Below, piece by piece: positions 46,213-55,156 of a DNA stretch of 64,000 bases (its first letter is position 1; every line of letters begins with the position of its first letter). The position numbers were made by a program, and so were the translations under genes. The notes beneath the pieces are model-generated. The model saw only the letters and a list, made by a program, of their open reading frames with translations, was not told the DNA's origin and made no database searches. The stretch is from Aquabacterium sp. (GTDB taxonomy: Bacteria > Pseudomonadota > Gammaproteobacteria > Burkholderiales > Burkholderiaceae_C): the NCBI RefSeq assembly GCF_016195855.1, contig NZ_JACPYU010000004.1, positions 49,912 through 113,911 on the forward strand, read 5' to 3'.

Positions 46213-48966
46213 TCACTTCGGTGCGTACCTGACCCAAGGCTGAGCAACAGGCTTGGGTGCCACGCCGCCGCCTGTCGTTGACACCGACATGGCCTGCGCC
46301 CTCCCCGCTGCCGCCACACTGTTGGGCATCGCTTGCGCCATGCTCACCGGCACCACGATCAACTTCTTGCCCCCTGCAATGAACAGCGTGCGGCCATCAG
46401 GACTTATCGTCATCTTGCTCTCGTAGCTTTCGGCGCAACGGTACTCGAGTGTGCACGGTGTGGGGTAGTCCTTGATATCGAATGAAGCCACGATCGGCAA
46501 CGAATTCCCAACGCTGGGGCGGACAGACGAATCCATCACGTAGATGCGCGGCAAAGCCGTGTCATAGGCAGGATTGTGGGTGCGCATATAGTCAAAGACC
46601 GGGAACGCCAGCACATAGGTCCGCTTACCGTCCGGCGATGGCGTAGCGCTCATCAACTGATAGTTGGCTTCCTGGCGGGCCAGAAACCCGATTAGTTTGA
46701 AGCCGCTATCCCGCACCTCCGACGCACCGACCACCACCCGCTCACCATTGGCCGAGACCGACATGGCGTCGCTGACGTAGTCCATAGGCGGATTGACGTG
46801 GGCGACGCCATCCGTGGCATCCATGTAAAAGGCAAATTGCGGATTGCCGTAATACCCGGACGAACCCCATAGGCGCTCACCGCTGCCATCGACTGACAGA
46901 ACACTCCCCACACTGGACGTGCTCAGTGCGAAGGTCTTGTTCCAATGGTCGAAATAGTACCGCCCTACCCAGGAGCGCCCATCATTGGTTGCGGGGATGC
47001 CGTTCCCAAGCTTGCCATAGCCGTTGTAATTCGAAGTCCAACCGCCCAGCTCGAAGGTGTTCTCCAAAGTGTCCGTGCTCCACAGCCGGAAAGATGACAT
47101 GTAGGAGCCAGTCAGCAGCGTATCGCCATCGGGGCCAATGCCGAAATTGTTCAACCCGAGCACACTGGTCATCTTCTCGACCCAACGCCCAGATTCAAAG
47201 GTGTACTTGAACAACTCCCCTGTGTAGAGGTTGCCCGTAAAGATGGCTTTACGTACCGGGTCATACAGCACAGCGATAGGCGCGCCTTCCCTGGGGATCG
47301 CAGCGTAGCCGTAGTCAACGGGGTCCACCACACTCAACTTGACTGCATGCGTGGGCACATCCAGATTGTTGCCAAGCGTCAAGATGTAGGTGCCTGCCTG
47401 CAGGGCGGGCACTTCAAGCTTGATCTGGCCGTCGTTCAGGCGCGTCGCACTGCTTGCCACCACGCCTGGGGTATTGAGGTAGGGGATGATGTCCGGCACA
47501 CCATTGAAACCTTGGCCACGCAGATGGATGGTGGCGGCGCGCCCTGACGTCAACGCATAGGGGCCCGCGTAGCGCAACTCAGCCAACGCCTTGCGCACGA
47601 TCACGTTGAAACTGACAGGCGCAATGGCCTGATTCACCGGGGTCAGGGTGATGACGCCTTTGATGTCGCTGAAGCTGGGCATGGCGCCCAGAGCCGACTG
47701 GTCGATCGTGTAGCCCAATTTTTCGCCGGTGAGGCCGCTGGTTCTTGTCAACTTCAGCCAAGGTGCCGCCGAAGTAGCCGTCCAGGCCTCAGCCGGGCCT
47801 GCCGACAGTGCAATGTTGAAACTGCCTTGCAAGTCAGCCTGGCTTGAGGAGTTCAGCAGCTTGATGCTGTGATCGGCCGGCAGTATGAGGTTCTGCCCCA
47901 CCGTGAACGCGACCCTGATCCATTGCCACGTGTCCGTACTCGGGTGAGTGACTTTCACCCATGCTGAGTACGAACCCCGGCTCAAGCTCACGCCGGAGGC
48001 GCTGAGGAGCAGCCCCGTGTCGGTGGGCCGAACCTTCAGCCAGCCCTCACCATAGACCGATTGGTCATAGTCAATGCTGTAATGAAGATCTTCTCGCGTG
48101 TTGCCCCAGGTAGGCAAACCAACCTCGACGGATTGCGACACGGTCGCAGCAGGGTCGGCCACAACGAAGGTCATGGAACTGGTCGAGACACGCAAGTCGA
48201 ACTCGCCACCCGGAGGTGGCGTGACCACGTAGTAGACCCCGACAGTTCGAGTCTGGGTACCGGATGTCACCTCAACGGATGCGCTGTATGTACCAGACCG
48301 CAGGGACTTCGCGTTCAAAGCCTGCGTCAAACCATTTTTCTCCCCCAGGCTCAGCCATTCCCCGCCGTAAAGAACCTTGGTCGAATAGTCTGTTGCGCCG
48401 CTGGGCAGTTGGAGCACCGTCAACTGGCCTGACGCACTCTGGCTTTGACCGCTGACGGCATTGATCTGAACACCGCCTACCTTGAGCACTTTCAGAATCG
48501 TGACAGTGAATGCCACGGGCAAAGGCGTACCGCCGATGGGCTGCGTGCATTTGGCATCCGCGCAGGCATAAAGCATCACGGTGCCTTTGTAGACACCTGG
48601 AGGCAGCGTACTGTCTGGCCGAAAGGGAAACTTGGCATCCTTGTTCGTGAGGGTGGCCAAGATAGGGGACTGCAGCCCCGGGCTATTTGCGATAGCCAGG
48701 ACGTACAGGCTATTGGGCAATTGCCCTTGGGGTGTCGCCGTCACCACAGCCAAGTCGCTGCTTTCCCCCTCATTGCTCGTCAGGGATATCTCGTTCTTGT
48801 CCAGCGAAACAGTGAAACCGCCCGTAGAAGATGCCGAAGCGTCACTGGAGCCCCCGCCACCGCCACCACCACCACCGCATGACAACAGCGATCCCAGCAG
48901 CATCACACCCAGCACCCACCTCAGAAGGCGCGAGCGCGCCCATCCATCACGTACCGTGACCAACAT
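46213..48966 (-). CDS. Large secreted lipoprotein with repeat and propeller-like regions
   Basis: A 917-residue protein. The N-terminus MLVTVRDGWARSRLLRWVLG with lipobox LLSC gives acylated C30, followed by nine glycines (GGGGGGGGG). Then come beta-sandwich-like segments of about 90-100 residues that each carry a WL or EWL and SGVSLSRGSYSAWVKVTHP type pattern (about 40-500), resembling BACON-type domains. The last 350 residues look like a beta propeller with repeated GPDGDTLLTGSY, SVSANGERVVVG, SPDGKRTYVLA and SPDGRTLFIAGG motifs. The ATG at 48966 was chosen because GGGGGAAG precedes it; the frame is open further up but lacks a signal. Probably an outer-membrane surface protein; function unknown. 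Confidence 0.8.
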   Translation of the reverse strand: MLVTVRDGWARSRLLRWVLGVMLLGSLLSCGGGGGGGGGSSDASASSTGGFTVSLDKNEISLTSNEGESSDLAVVTATPQGQLPNSLYVLAIANSPGLQSPILATLTNKDAKFPFRPDSTLPPGVYKGTVMLYACADAKCTQPIGGTPLPVAFTVTILKVLKVGGVQINAVSGQSQSASGQLTVLQLPSGATDYSTKVLYGGEWLSLGEKNGLTQALNAKSLRSGTYSASVEVTSGTQTRTVGVYYVVTPPPGGEFDLRVSTSSMTFVVADPAATVSQSVEVGLPTWGNTREDLHYSIDYDQSVYGEGWLKVRPTDTGLLLSASGVSLSRGSYSAWVKVTHPSTDTWQWIRVAFTVGQNLILPADHSIKLLNSSSQADLQGSFNIALSAGPAEAWTATSAAPWLKLTRTSGLTGEKLGYTIDQSALGAMPSFSDIKGVITLTPVNQAIAPVSFNVIVRKALAELRYAGPYALTSGRAATIHLRGQGFNGVPDIIPYLNTPGVVASSATRLNDGQIKLEVPALQAGTYILTLGNNLDVPTHAVKLSVVDPVDYGYAAIPREGAPIAVLYDPVRKAIFTGNLYTGELFKYTFESGRWVEKMTSVLGLNNFGIGPDGDTLLTGSYMSSFRLWSTDTLENTFELGGWTSNYNGYGKLGNGIPATNDGRSWVGRYYFDHWNKTFALSTSSVGSVLSVDGSGERLWGSSGYYGNPQFAFYMDATDGVAHVNPPMDYVSDAMSVSANGERVVVGASEVRDSGFKLIGFLARQEANYQLMSATPSPDGKRTYVLAFPVFDYMRTHNPAYDTALPRIYVMDSSVRPSVGNSLPIVASFDIKDYPTPCTLEYRCAESYESKMTISPDGRTLFIAGGKKLIVVPVSMAQAMPNSVAAAGRAQAMSVSTTGGGVAPKPVAQPWVRYAPK

Positions 48967-49307
48967 CACTTCCCCCTGAAAAATGCAGCGACGCTCTGGT
49001 CCATGCGTGACACGAACCGGCGGACTTTGTCGAAACTTACAACTTTGGCAAGAAGTGTAAAGAGCCCCGACGCTTCGCCGGCCAACCATCCCCCGGACCC
49101 GGGGGCCGATAACCCCATGCGTGGGCCTGCATTTGCCCCGCTGTTTCAGGAACCTCAACCCCCCATTTCAAGGCCGGGCAAGCCCCCTCATCGCAAACCC
49201 GGAAATGTCGTTTCCTCGACATACCCAGCAATGTTTCACGGACACCATGGCTCGTTGTTCCATATTGATTCAACGAACCTAAATCAAAACATCGCCAGGA
49301 AACATTG
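48967..49307. other. Intergenic region between the large lipoprotein and lipase 1
   Basis: 341 bases. It contains a stretch (about 49160-49221) that recurs upstream of lipase 2, ending in the palindrome TGTCG-N6-CGACA. No other gene is apparent. Confidence 0.65.
49206..49221. promoter_or_regulatory. Conserved palindrome upstream of lipase 1
   Basis: TGTCG-TTTCCT-CGACA, 87 bases before the lipase 1 start. The same element with one changed spacer base is found at 50820-50835 before lipase 2, in both cases after AAGCCCCCTCATCGCAAACC. Candidate shared operator. Confidence 0.45.
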
Positions 49308-50630
49308 ATGACATTCCACCTGAACACCCATCGCCTGCTGCAGACCGCCGTATCAACAGCGGCGGCCGCACTCCTGGCGCCGAGCCTGGCCAGCGCAGCC
49401 ACAGACCCGTTCTACCAATACACAGACAGCACGCCGCTGTCCAGCATCGCACCCGGCACAGTACTGAAGAGCCGCACGATTTCCGCCTACATCGCAGGCC
49501 TCAAGACCTCGTACAAGGCCACCCAAATCGTGTACCGATCGACCGACGCCATGCAGCAAGCTGTAGCGAACGTCACGACCATCTTCACGCCTGATTGCAC
49601 GACGGCATCTGCCTGTCCGAACAAGAACAAGGTGATCTCCTACCAGTCGTTCTATGACTCGCTGAACCCGGAGGATGCGCCCTCACGCGCATTTGCAGGT
49701 GGCACGCGTCTGCCTGATGTGGTTCCAGGCGTCGAGACGATCCTGTTCGGGTCCTACGTGAAGAATGGCTACACCGTCATCATCTCCGACACGCAAGGCC
49801 AGAAGGCCGACTTCGCCGCCGGCCCGGAGTACGGCTACAACACGCTGGATTCGATCCGCGCAGCATTCAATACCCCTCAGATCGGCCTCAGCAGCAACGC
49901 CAAGGTTGTATTGCTGGGCTATTCGGGCGGTGCCATCGCCACAGAGTGGGCAGCCGAGCTGGCACCAAGCTACGCGCCTGACGTGAACGCCAACCTGATC
50001 GGCGCCACCTTTGGTGGCACGCTGGTGAGCCCCGAGCACAACCTGACCTATGTCGAAGGTGCGCCCATCTGGGGTGGCGTGATGCCCATGGCGGTCATCG
50101 GCGTCTCGCGCTCCTACAACATCGACATTCAAAAGTACCTCACCGCGCGCGGCCTGGAGGTCTACAACAAGATGCAGAAGGCCTCGATTGCTTACGTGCT
50201 CGGCATGTACAGCAACGTCACCTGGAAGGACCTCGTCAAGCCCGAGTACCAGGACCGCACCAAGATTCCCGAGTACGTGGAAGCCGCAAACAAGGTCATC
50301 ATGGGTACGGGTGGCACCCCGACCATTCCTCTGCAAATCGGTCAGGGCACGGGTGGCATCTGGGAAGGCACCAAGCCATCGCCCATCTGGGGCAAGGGTG
50401 ATGGCGTGATGTTGGCTGGCGATGTCCGCACACTGGCGCGCCAATACTGCGCCCAGGGCGTGAAGGTTCAGCACAAGGAATACGGCACGAGCCACTTCAC
50501 GACCATGATCAATTGGCTGCCCAGTGCAACCGCCTGGATCGATGACCGCTTCGCCGGCAAGCCTGCACCGGAGAACTGCGCCAGCATCGCCCCGGGCAAC
50601 TCGCTGGCGCCGCTCGTGTATGCCCCCTGA
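49308..50630 (+). CDS. Secreted lipase (LIP family), copy 1
   Basis: A 440-residue exported alpha/beta hydrolase of the secretory lipase (LIP) family. Sec signal MTFHLNTHRLLQTAVSTAAA with cleavage near ASAATDPF. The nucleophile is S206 in GYSGGAIATEWAAELAP. Cys residues at CTTASACPNK, ARQYCAQGV and ENCASIAP probably form disulfides. Family members hydrolyse triacylglycerols or other esters outside the cell. CCAGGA precedes the ATG. A terminator follows at 50693-50734, so it is a single-gene unit. Confidence 0.9.
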   Translation: MTFHLNTHRLLQTAVSTAAAALLAPSLASAATDPFYQYTDSTPLSSIAPGTVLKSRTISAYIAGLKTSYKATQIVYRSTDAMQQAVANVTTIFTPDCTTASACPNKNKVISYQSFYDSLNPEDAPSRAFAGGTRLPDVVPGVETILFGSYVKNGYTVIISDTQGQKADFAAGPEYGYNTLDSIRAAFNTPQIGLSSNAKVVLLGYSGGAIATEWAAELAPSYAPDVNANLIGATFGGTLVSPEHNLTYVEGAPIWGGVMPMAVIGVSRSYNIDIQKYLTARGLEVYNKMQKASIAYVLGMYSNVTWKDLVKPEYQDRTKIPEYVEAANKVIMGTGGTPTIPLQIGQGTGGIWEGTKPSPIWGKGDGVMLAGDVRTLARQYCAQGVKVQHKEYGTSHFTTMINWLPSATAWIDDRFAGKPAPENCASIAPGNSLAPLVYAP

Positions 50631-50692
50631 GGTTTGATCTCTCTCAAGACCGTTGCATGGGCGGGCTAAAAACCCCCGCCGCCACACCATGC

Positions 50693-50734
50693 AAACCGCC
50701 TGAAGGCCGACACCTTCAGGCGGTTTTTCTTTTT
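50693..50734 (+). terminator. Intrinsic terminator after lipase 1
   Basis: AAACCGCCTGAAGG, loop, CCTTCAGGCGGTTTTTC and a T tract; almost the same hairpin as after the tRNA-Arg genes. Confidence 0.9.
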
Positions 50735-50819
50735 GATCCACGCGATTTTTGGGCTCCTCCACCCCCGATTTCAGGGGTGCTTTCACGGGGGAAAGCCCCC
50801 TCATCGCAAACCCCTGAAA

Positions 50820-50835
50820 TGTCGATTCCTCGACA
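50820..50835. promoter_or_regulatory. Conserved palindrome upstream of lipase 2
   Basis: TGTCG-ATTCCT-CGACA, 86 bases before the lipase 2 start, the same distance as in front of lipase 1. Confidence 0.45.
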
Positions 50836-50920
50836 GTTGGATCGTGAGGTGATGCGCACTATGACGCCTTATCGCCCTACGGGTTCAATGAACGTCAAGA
50901 AGACGTCGCTAGGAGACAAA

Positions 50921-52243
50921 ATGCAATTTCGCCTGAGCACCCAACGCCTGCTGCAAACTGCAGTCCAGACCGCAGTGGCCGCCATCATGGTGCCAAGCAT
51001 GGCCAGCGCTGCCACAGACCCGTTCTACCAGTACACAGACAGCACCCCGCTGTCCAGCATCGCGCCCGGCACGGTCCTCAAGAGCCGCACGATTTCGGTC
51101 TACATCGCTGGCCTCAAGACGTCGTACAAGGCCACCCAGATCGTGTACCGCTCGACCGATGCCATGCTGCAACCTGCCGCGAACGTGACGACCGTGTTCA
51201 CGCCCGATTGCGCGTCTGCATCTGCCTGCCCGAACAAGAACAAGGTGATCTCCTACCAGTCGTTCTACGACTCGCTGAACCCTGAGGATTCGCCTTCGCG
51301 TGCGTTCGCTGGCGGCAAGAGGCTCCCAGACATGCTTCCAGCGGTCGAGACGATGTTGTTCGGGTCTTACGTGAAAAAGGGCTACACCGTCGTCATCTCG
51401 GATACCGAAGGTCAGAAAGCCAACTTTGCGGCCGGCCCCGAGTACGGCTACAACACGCTGGATTCGATTCGTGCGACTTTCAATTCGCCACAAATCGGTC
51501 TCAACAACAACGCCAAAGTGGCCTTGATCGGCTACTCGGGCGGCGCGATCGCCACCGAGTGGGCGGCCGAACTGGCACCGACCTACGCGCCTGATGTGAA
51601 CGCCAACCTGATTGGCGCTGCGTTTGGTGGCACGCTGGTAAGTCCTGAACACAATCTGAGCTATATCGAAGACGCGCCCATGTGGGGTGGTGTGATGCCC
51701 ATGGCGGTCATCGGTGTCTCGCGTTCCTACAACATCGACATTCAAAAGTACCTCACCGAGCGCGGCCTGGATGTCTACAACAAGATGCAAAAGGCCTCGA
51801 TCGCTTACGTGCTCTTCCAGTACAGCAACGTCAGCTGGAAGGCCCTCGTCAAGCCCGAGTACCAGGACCGCACCAAGATTCCTGAGTACGTGGCAGCGGT
51901 GAACAAGGTCATCATGGGCACGGGCGGCACACCCACCATCCCCCTGCAGATCGGCCAAGGCACCGGCGGCATCTGGGAAGGCACCAAGCCATCGCCGCTC
52001 TGGGGCAAAGGCGACGGCGTGATGTTGGCCGGCGATGTCCGCTCCCTCGCGCGCCAGTACTGCGCCCAGGGCGTGAAGGTTCAGCACAAAGAGTATGGCT
52101 CGAGTCACTTCGTGACCATGGTCAGCTGGCTGCCGGGCGCGACCGCCTGGATCGACGACCGATTCGCTGGCAAGCCTGCACCGGAGAACTGCGCCAGCAT
52201 CGCCCCGGGCAACTCGCTGGAGCCGCTCGTCTACACGCCATGA
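50921..52243 (+). CDS. Secreted lipase (LIP family), copy 2
   Basis: A 440-residue paralogue of lipase 1, the same length without gaps and by eye about 90% identical. Signal MQFRLSTQRLLQTAVQTAVA, mature start near ASAATDPF, nucleophile S206 in GYSGGAIATEWAAELAP. Differences are spread through the protein, for example LFQYSNVSWKALV against LGMYSNVTWKDLV. AGGAG at 50911-50915 supports the ATG at 50921; a longer frame from 50657 crosses the terminator region and is rejected. Confidence 0.9.
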   Translation: MQFRLSTQRLLQTAVQTAVAAIMVPSMASAATDPFYQYTDSTPLSSIAPGTVLKSRTISVYIAGLKTSYKATQIVYRSTDAMLQPAANVTTVFTPDCASASACPNKNKVISYQSFYDSLNPEDSPSRAFAGGKRLPDMLPAVETMLFGSYVKKGYTVVISDTEGQKANFAAGPEYGYNTLDSIRATFNSPQIGLNNNAKVALIGYSGGAIATEWAAELAPTYAPDVNANLIGAAFGGTLVSPEHNLSYIEDAPMWGGVMPMAVIGVSRSYNIDIQKYLTERGLDVYNKMQKASIAYVLFQYSNVSWKALVKPEYQDRTKIPEYVAAVNKVIMGTGGTPTIPLQIGQGTGGIWEGTKPSPLWGKGDGVMLAGDVRSLARQYCAQGVKVQHKEYGSSHFVTMVSWLPGATAWIDDRFAGKPAPENCASIAPGNSLEPLVYTP

Positions 52244-52298
52244 GGTGCTGACTGCTGGCCATGGGCGTGCAAAGGCGCCCACCAGCCGCACCACACAG

Positions 52299-52333
52299 AC
52301 AGCCTGAAGGTCAACGCCTTCAGGCTGTTTTTC
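52299..52333 (+). terminator. Intrinsic terminator after lipase 2
   Basis: ACAGCCTGAAGG, loop, CCTTCAGGCTGT and TTTTTCC. A variant of the hairpins at 46089 and 50693 with a compensated base pair (C-G to A-T side of the stem), so the pairing is kept. Confidence 0.85.
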
Positions 52334-52351
52334 CTTGTGCCTGGACTGTGT

Positions 52352-52714
52352 TCAGGAACAGAGCTTGTTGACGGCATCCAGCAGCTGGGATGGCTGAAAC
52401 GGCTTGACGATCCAGCCCCGCACGCCTGCTGCCTTGCCCTCCGCCTTGAGCTCGGCGCGAGACTCCGTGGTGATCATCAGGATCGGCGTGAACTTGTGGG
52501 CCGAAGCCTTGGCCCGTTTGGCAAACTCGATGCCATCCATGTGCGGCATGTTGACGTCGCAGATGATGAGGTCCAGCTTCGGTGCCGACAACTTGCTGCA
52601 GGCATCGCGCCCATCGACGGCCTCGATCACCGTGTAGCCCGCCTTGCTCAAGGCCAGATTCGCCACCTGCCGGAAGGTGCCCGAATCGTCCACGACCAGA
52701 ATCGTCTTGCTCAT
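52352..52714 (-). CDS. Single-domain response regulator (CheY-like)
   Basis: A 120-residue stand-alone receiver domain. Acidic residues D9 and D10, phospho-acceptor D53 (LIICDVNMPHMDG), Thr/Ser at ITTES and K104 (WIVKPFQPSQL). The sequence resembles CheY-type regulators of the PilG/PilH or chemotaxis groups. The ATG at 52714 was chosen; a longer frame to 53134 runs through the divergent gene. No kinase is adjacent. 238 bases upstream to the divergent gene at 52953 hold no other gene. Confidence 0.9.
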   Translation of the reverse strand: MSKTILVVDDSGTFRQVANLALSKAGYTVIEAVDGRDACSKLSAPKLDLIICDVNMPHMDGIEFAKRAKASAHKFTPILMITTESRAELKAEGKAAGVRGWIVKPFQPSQLLDAVNKLCS

Positions 52715-52952
52715 GTTCAGCCAACCCGTGAAGGCACCATGAAATTGGGACAGCCAGCACGGTATCCGCTCCCATGGGCAAGTCAAGCCCATCGCCACAA
52801 CAGCCCCACCAAATCGCTGCTTTTCCGTCGATTGATCACACAGCCCGGCGATACATGCCACCAGGGGCTCAAACAAGCGCTGCCCCGCTCCGATAGCCCA
52901 GAGATCAGGCCGCGCATGTCGCGCCATGCCTGGGCCAGTCAAGGAGTTGTGC

Positions 52953-53402
52953 ATGCGCAAGGGTTTGGGATTGAGCACCATCGTGGCCATGTCGGCCGCA
53001 CTCGCCACGTCAAGCGGCTTCGCCGAGACGCACCGTGCGGCCACCCTGCCCGGCTCGCCCGCCCCCTCGCAGATGGTGGCGCTGGACGACCAGGACCTCA
53101 AGCAGGTCCATGGTGCCGGCATCGATGACGACACCTTGCGCCAGCTGGGGCGCGGCCAGCTCAGGCAATCTGGCGAAGACCACCGCCGTCAGGCGGCCTC
53201 GACACAGAACACCGCGGCGCTGCTGGCCGCGCTGGAGCTGCAGGCCAACGCCGGCCCGCGAACGGCGGTCATGGCAGTGAACGCCGTGAACACGGCCGCA
53301 CAAGTGGGCGGCACCTTGATCGCGCTGACGCCAGTCACCATGCTGGCGCCCATCGGCCTGCCTCTGTTCGGGCTGCCTGCCTTACCGCACAACAACCACT
53401 GA
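52953..53402 (+). CDS. Exported small protein with L-x-D-x-x-L-x-x-V-x-G motif
   Basis: A 149-residue protein with a Sec signal (MRKGLGLSTIVAMSAALATS, cleavage near GFAETH). Residues 44-54 (LDDQDLKQVHG) match the motif found after the signal peptide in the exported proteins of the cluster at 59.2-62.2 kb. The C-terminus is hydrophobic (about 115-145, VGGTLIALTPVTMLAPIGLPLFGLPAL) and may insert into a membrane. AAGGAG at 52941-52946 supports the start. It is convergent with the cluster (15 bases from its last gene). Function unknown. Confidence 0.7.
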   Translation: MRKGLGLSTIVAMSAALATSSGFAETHRAATLPGSPAPSQMVALDDQDLKQVHGAGIDDDTLRQLGRGQLRQSGEDHRRQAASTQNTAALLAALELQANAGPRTAVMAVNAVNTAAQVGGTLIALTPVTMLAPIGLPLFGLPALPHNNH

Positions 53403-53416
53403 AGCAGCCCGCCTGA

Positions 53417-55156
53417 TCAAGGCAAAGCCAGCGTCACCGAGGCGCTGGCGTTGCTGCGCAGGTCCACCACGGTGCTGGCACGCACCCAGCGCAGGCTGCC
53501 CGTGTGGCCTGCTGCACGCAAGGCCACCGCGTAAACCGCCGTGCCGCCAATCGCAGCGGCCTGGCTGCCTGCGGGCACGTTGACGACCACGCTGCCACCA
53601 CCCGTCACAGCCTGCGTGGCCACCACCCCGTTGACATCCGACACGACAAGCTTGGCGCCGTCATACGTGGATGACAAGGTGCCCGTCAGCGTCACCTGGA
53701 TCTGGCCGATGCCCAGCGCCGCCTGGCGCACAGGATTGGCCACGGTGATGCTGCTGGCCACGCCCAATGCAGGCGCCTGCACGCTGCTCGCACCGGGGTC
53801 GTCATAGGCCGTGCCCAGTGCCAGCATGCTGAAGGCCTCACTGCCCTCTTGCGGCACGGTGTCCGTGAACACCAGCGGCGGATAGGTGGTGACACCGGTA
53901 CCCGAGTCTGTTGTGGGCGCCACATACGGCGCCACGCTCACGGGCCCTTGCGGCAAGGCCAGCGGTTGAGCCAGCACGCCCCCCATCACATCCACGTTCG
54001 ACAAGGCCACCTCATAGGGCTGGGTCACGCTGCCCAGGGTCTGGCCCACATACAGCTGACTGCCCGGGGGCGACATGGTCGAGGCCAGGTTCACCGTGCG
54101 CGGCGTGGTGGGCGTGATCACGGGCCGGATGGGGTTGTCGTTCGTGCCCAGCGTCGTCCAGTCCAGCGTGACCAGCACACTGAAAGCCGACACGGCCACG
54201 TCCTTGATCACCATGGTCTGCATGTGGCGGCCGGTGATCACGACGTCGTAACGCGTGTCCGATGGCAAGGGGTACAGCGCAAAACCACCGCTGGTGCTGC
54301 CCACCCGGTACTGGCGCACGCCAACATGACGCTGTCCATCTGCAGACAGGCTCTGCGCGCTGACCACGATGTCCTCTGCGCAGTTGGGCGCCGCCGGTGC
54401 AGACGCCCCGCCGCAGATCAGCGCCGGGGCGATCTGGCCAATGATGGCGCCACTGGTGGCCATGTCGTAGCTGCGCAGGCTCGGCCGGAAGCTGAAGTGG
54501 TCGATGCCATCGGGCGAGCTCATGCGCACCAGGCTTTGCAGCAGGTCGGCGCCCATCACCACATAGCTGCCGCTGTTGGCGGCCATCGTGAACGAGCCGG
54601 GCAAACGCCAGCCCAGCTCTGGGGCGGGCAATTCCAGGGGCACGGTGCGCGCCACGCCGCCCGCATCCTGGTAGTTGACCTGGGCGTTGTAGCTCAGGCC
54701 CTTGGCCACGGCCGCATCGTCGAGCGCGGCGTCATGCGCCAGCGGGAACACGCGGATCTGGCCATAGGTGCCAGCCGGCACGCTCAGCCCATTGAAGATG
54801 GGGGTCACATTGCCCTGCGAAGTGCTGGGCACCGCCAGGTCGATGACCACGGGCGTCTTGAGCTTGAGCACCGTCCAGCTGCGATCGGTGCTGGACCAGG
54901 CCTGGGAAGCCTGTGGGTGCAAGGCCACGCTGCCCACGGTCACCCACACGTGGGTCACGTCACGGTAGGCCCCACCAGACAGGCCCAGCGTGAACGCGGC
55001 ATGCGTGGCGTCAGCCCCGGAAGAGGCGCTGGAGCTGGCGCTGTTGGTCGAACCACCCCCACCACCGCAAGCCATCAACAGGCCGCACAGCAGCGAAGCC
55101 AGCAGCCACTTGCCGGCGCGGGCCGTGTAGCCCCCAGGACTGCGGCCCGTGTTCAT
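53417..55156 (-). CDS. Lipoprotein with DUF4382-like domain
   Basis: A 579-residue protein. Lipobox LMAC gives acylated C30, then GGGGGS and a Ser/Ala-rich linker. The first domain (about 55-200) has LSGGAYRDVTHVWVTVGSVALHP and VIDLAVPSTSQGNVTPIFNGLSVPAGTYGQIRVF, a pattern like DUF4382. Carboxypeptidase-regulatory-like or transthyretin-like beta segments follow to the end (VTLDWTTLGTNDNPIRPVI; VTLTGTLSSTYDGAKLVV). Probably a surface-exposed outer-membrane lipoprotein. It is the last gene of the cluster and its start overlaps the previous stop by 4 bases (55153-55156). A role as adhesin or tip subunit is a guess. Confidence 0.78.
   Translation of the reverse strand: MNTGRSPGGYTARAGKWLLASLLCGLLMACGGGGGSTNSASSSASSGADATHAAFTLGLSGGAYRDVTHVWVTVGSVALHPQASQAWSSTDRSWTVLKLKTPVVIDLAVPSTSQGNVTPIFNGLSVPAGTYGQIRVFPLAHDAALDDAAVAKGLSYNAQVNYQDAGGVARTVPLELPAPELGWRLPGSFTMAANSGSYVVMGADLLQSLVRMSSPDGIDHFSFRPSLRSYDMATSGAIIGQIAPALICGGASAPAAPNCAEDIVVSAQSLSADGQRHVGVRQYRVGSTSGGFALYPLPSDTRYDVVITGRHMQTMVIKDVAVSAFSVLVTLDWTTLGTNDNPIRPVITPTTPRTVNLASTMSPPGSQLYVGQTLGSVTQPYEVALSNVDVMGGVLAQPLALPQGPVSVAPYVAPTTDSGTGVTTYPPLVFTDTVPQEGSEAFSMLALGTAYDDPGASSVQAPALGVASSITVANPVRQAALGIGQIQVTLTGTLSSTYDGAKLVVSDVNGVVATQAVTGGGSVVVNVPAGSQAAAIGGTAVYAVALRAAGHTGSLRWVRASTVVDLRSNASASVTLALP

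Noticed and set aside
52869..52896. Possible sigma-28 site TCAAACAA-N12-TCCGATAG before the gene at 52953
   Set aside because: The -35 is weak and the first base of the -10 core is wrong; not enough to list as a promoter.
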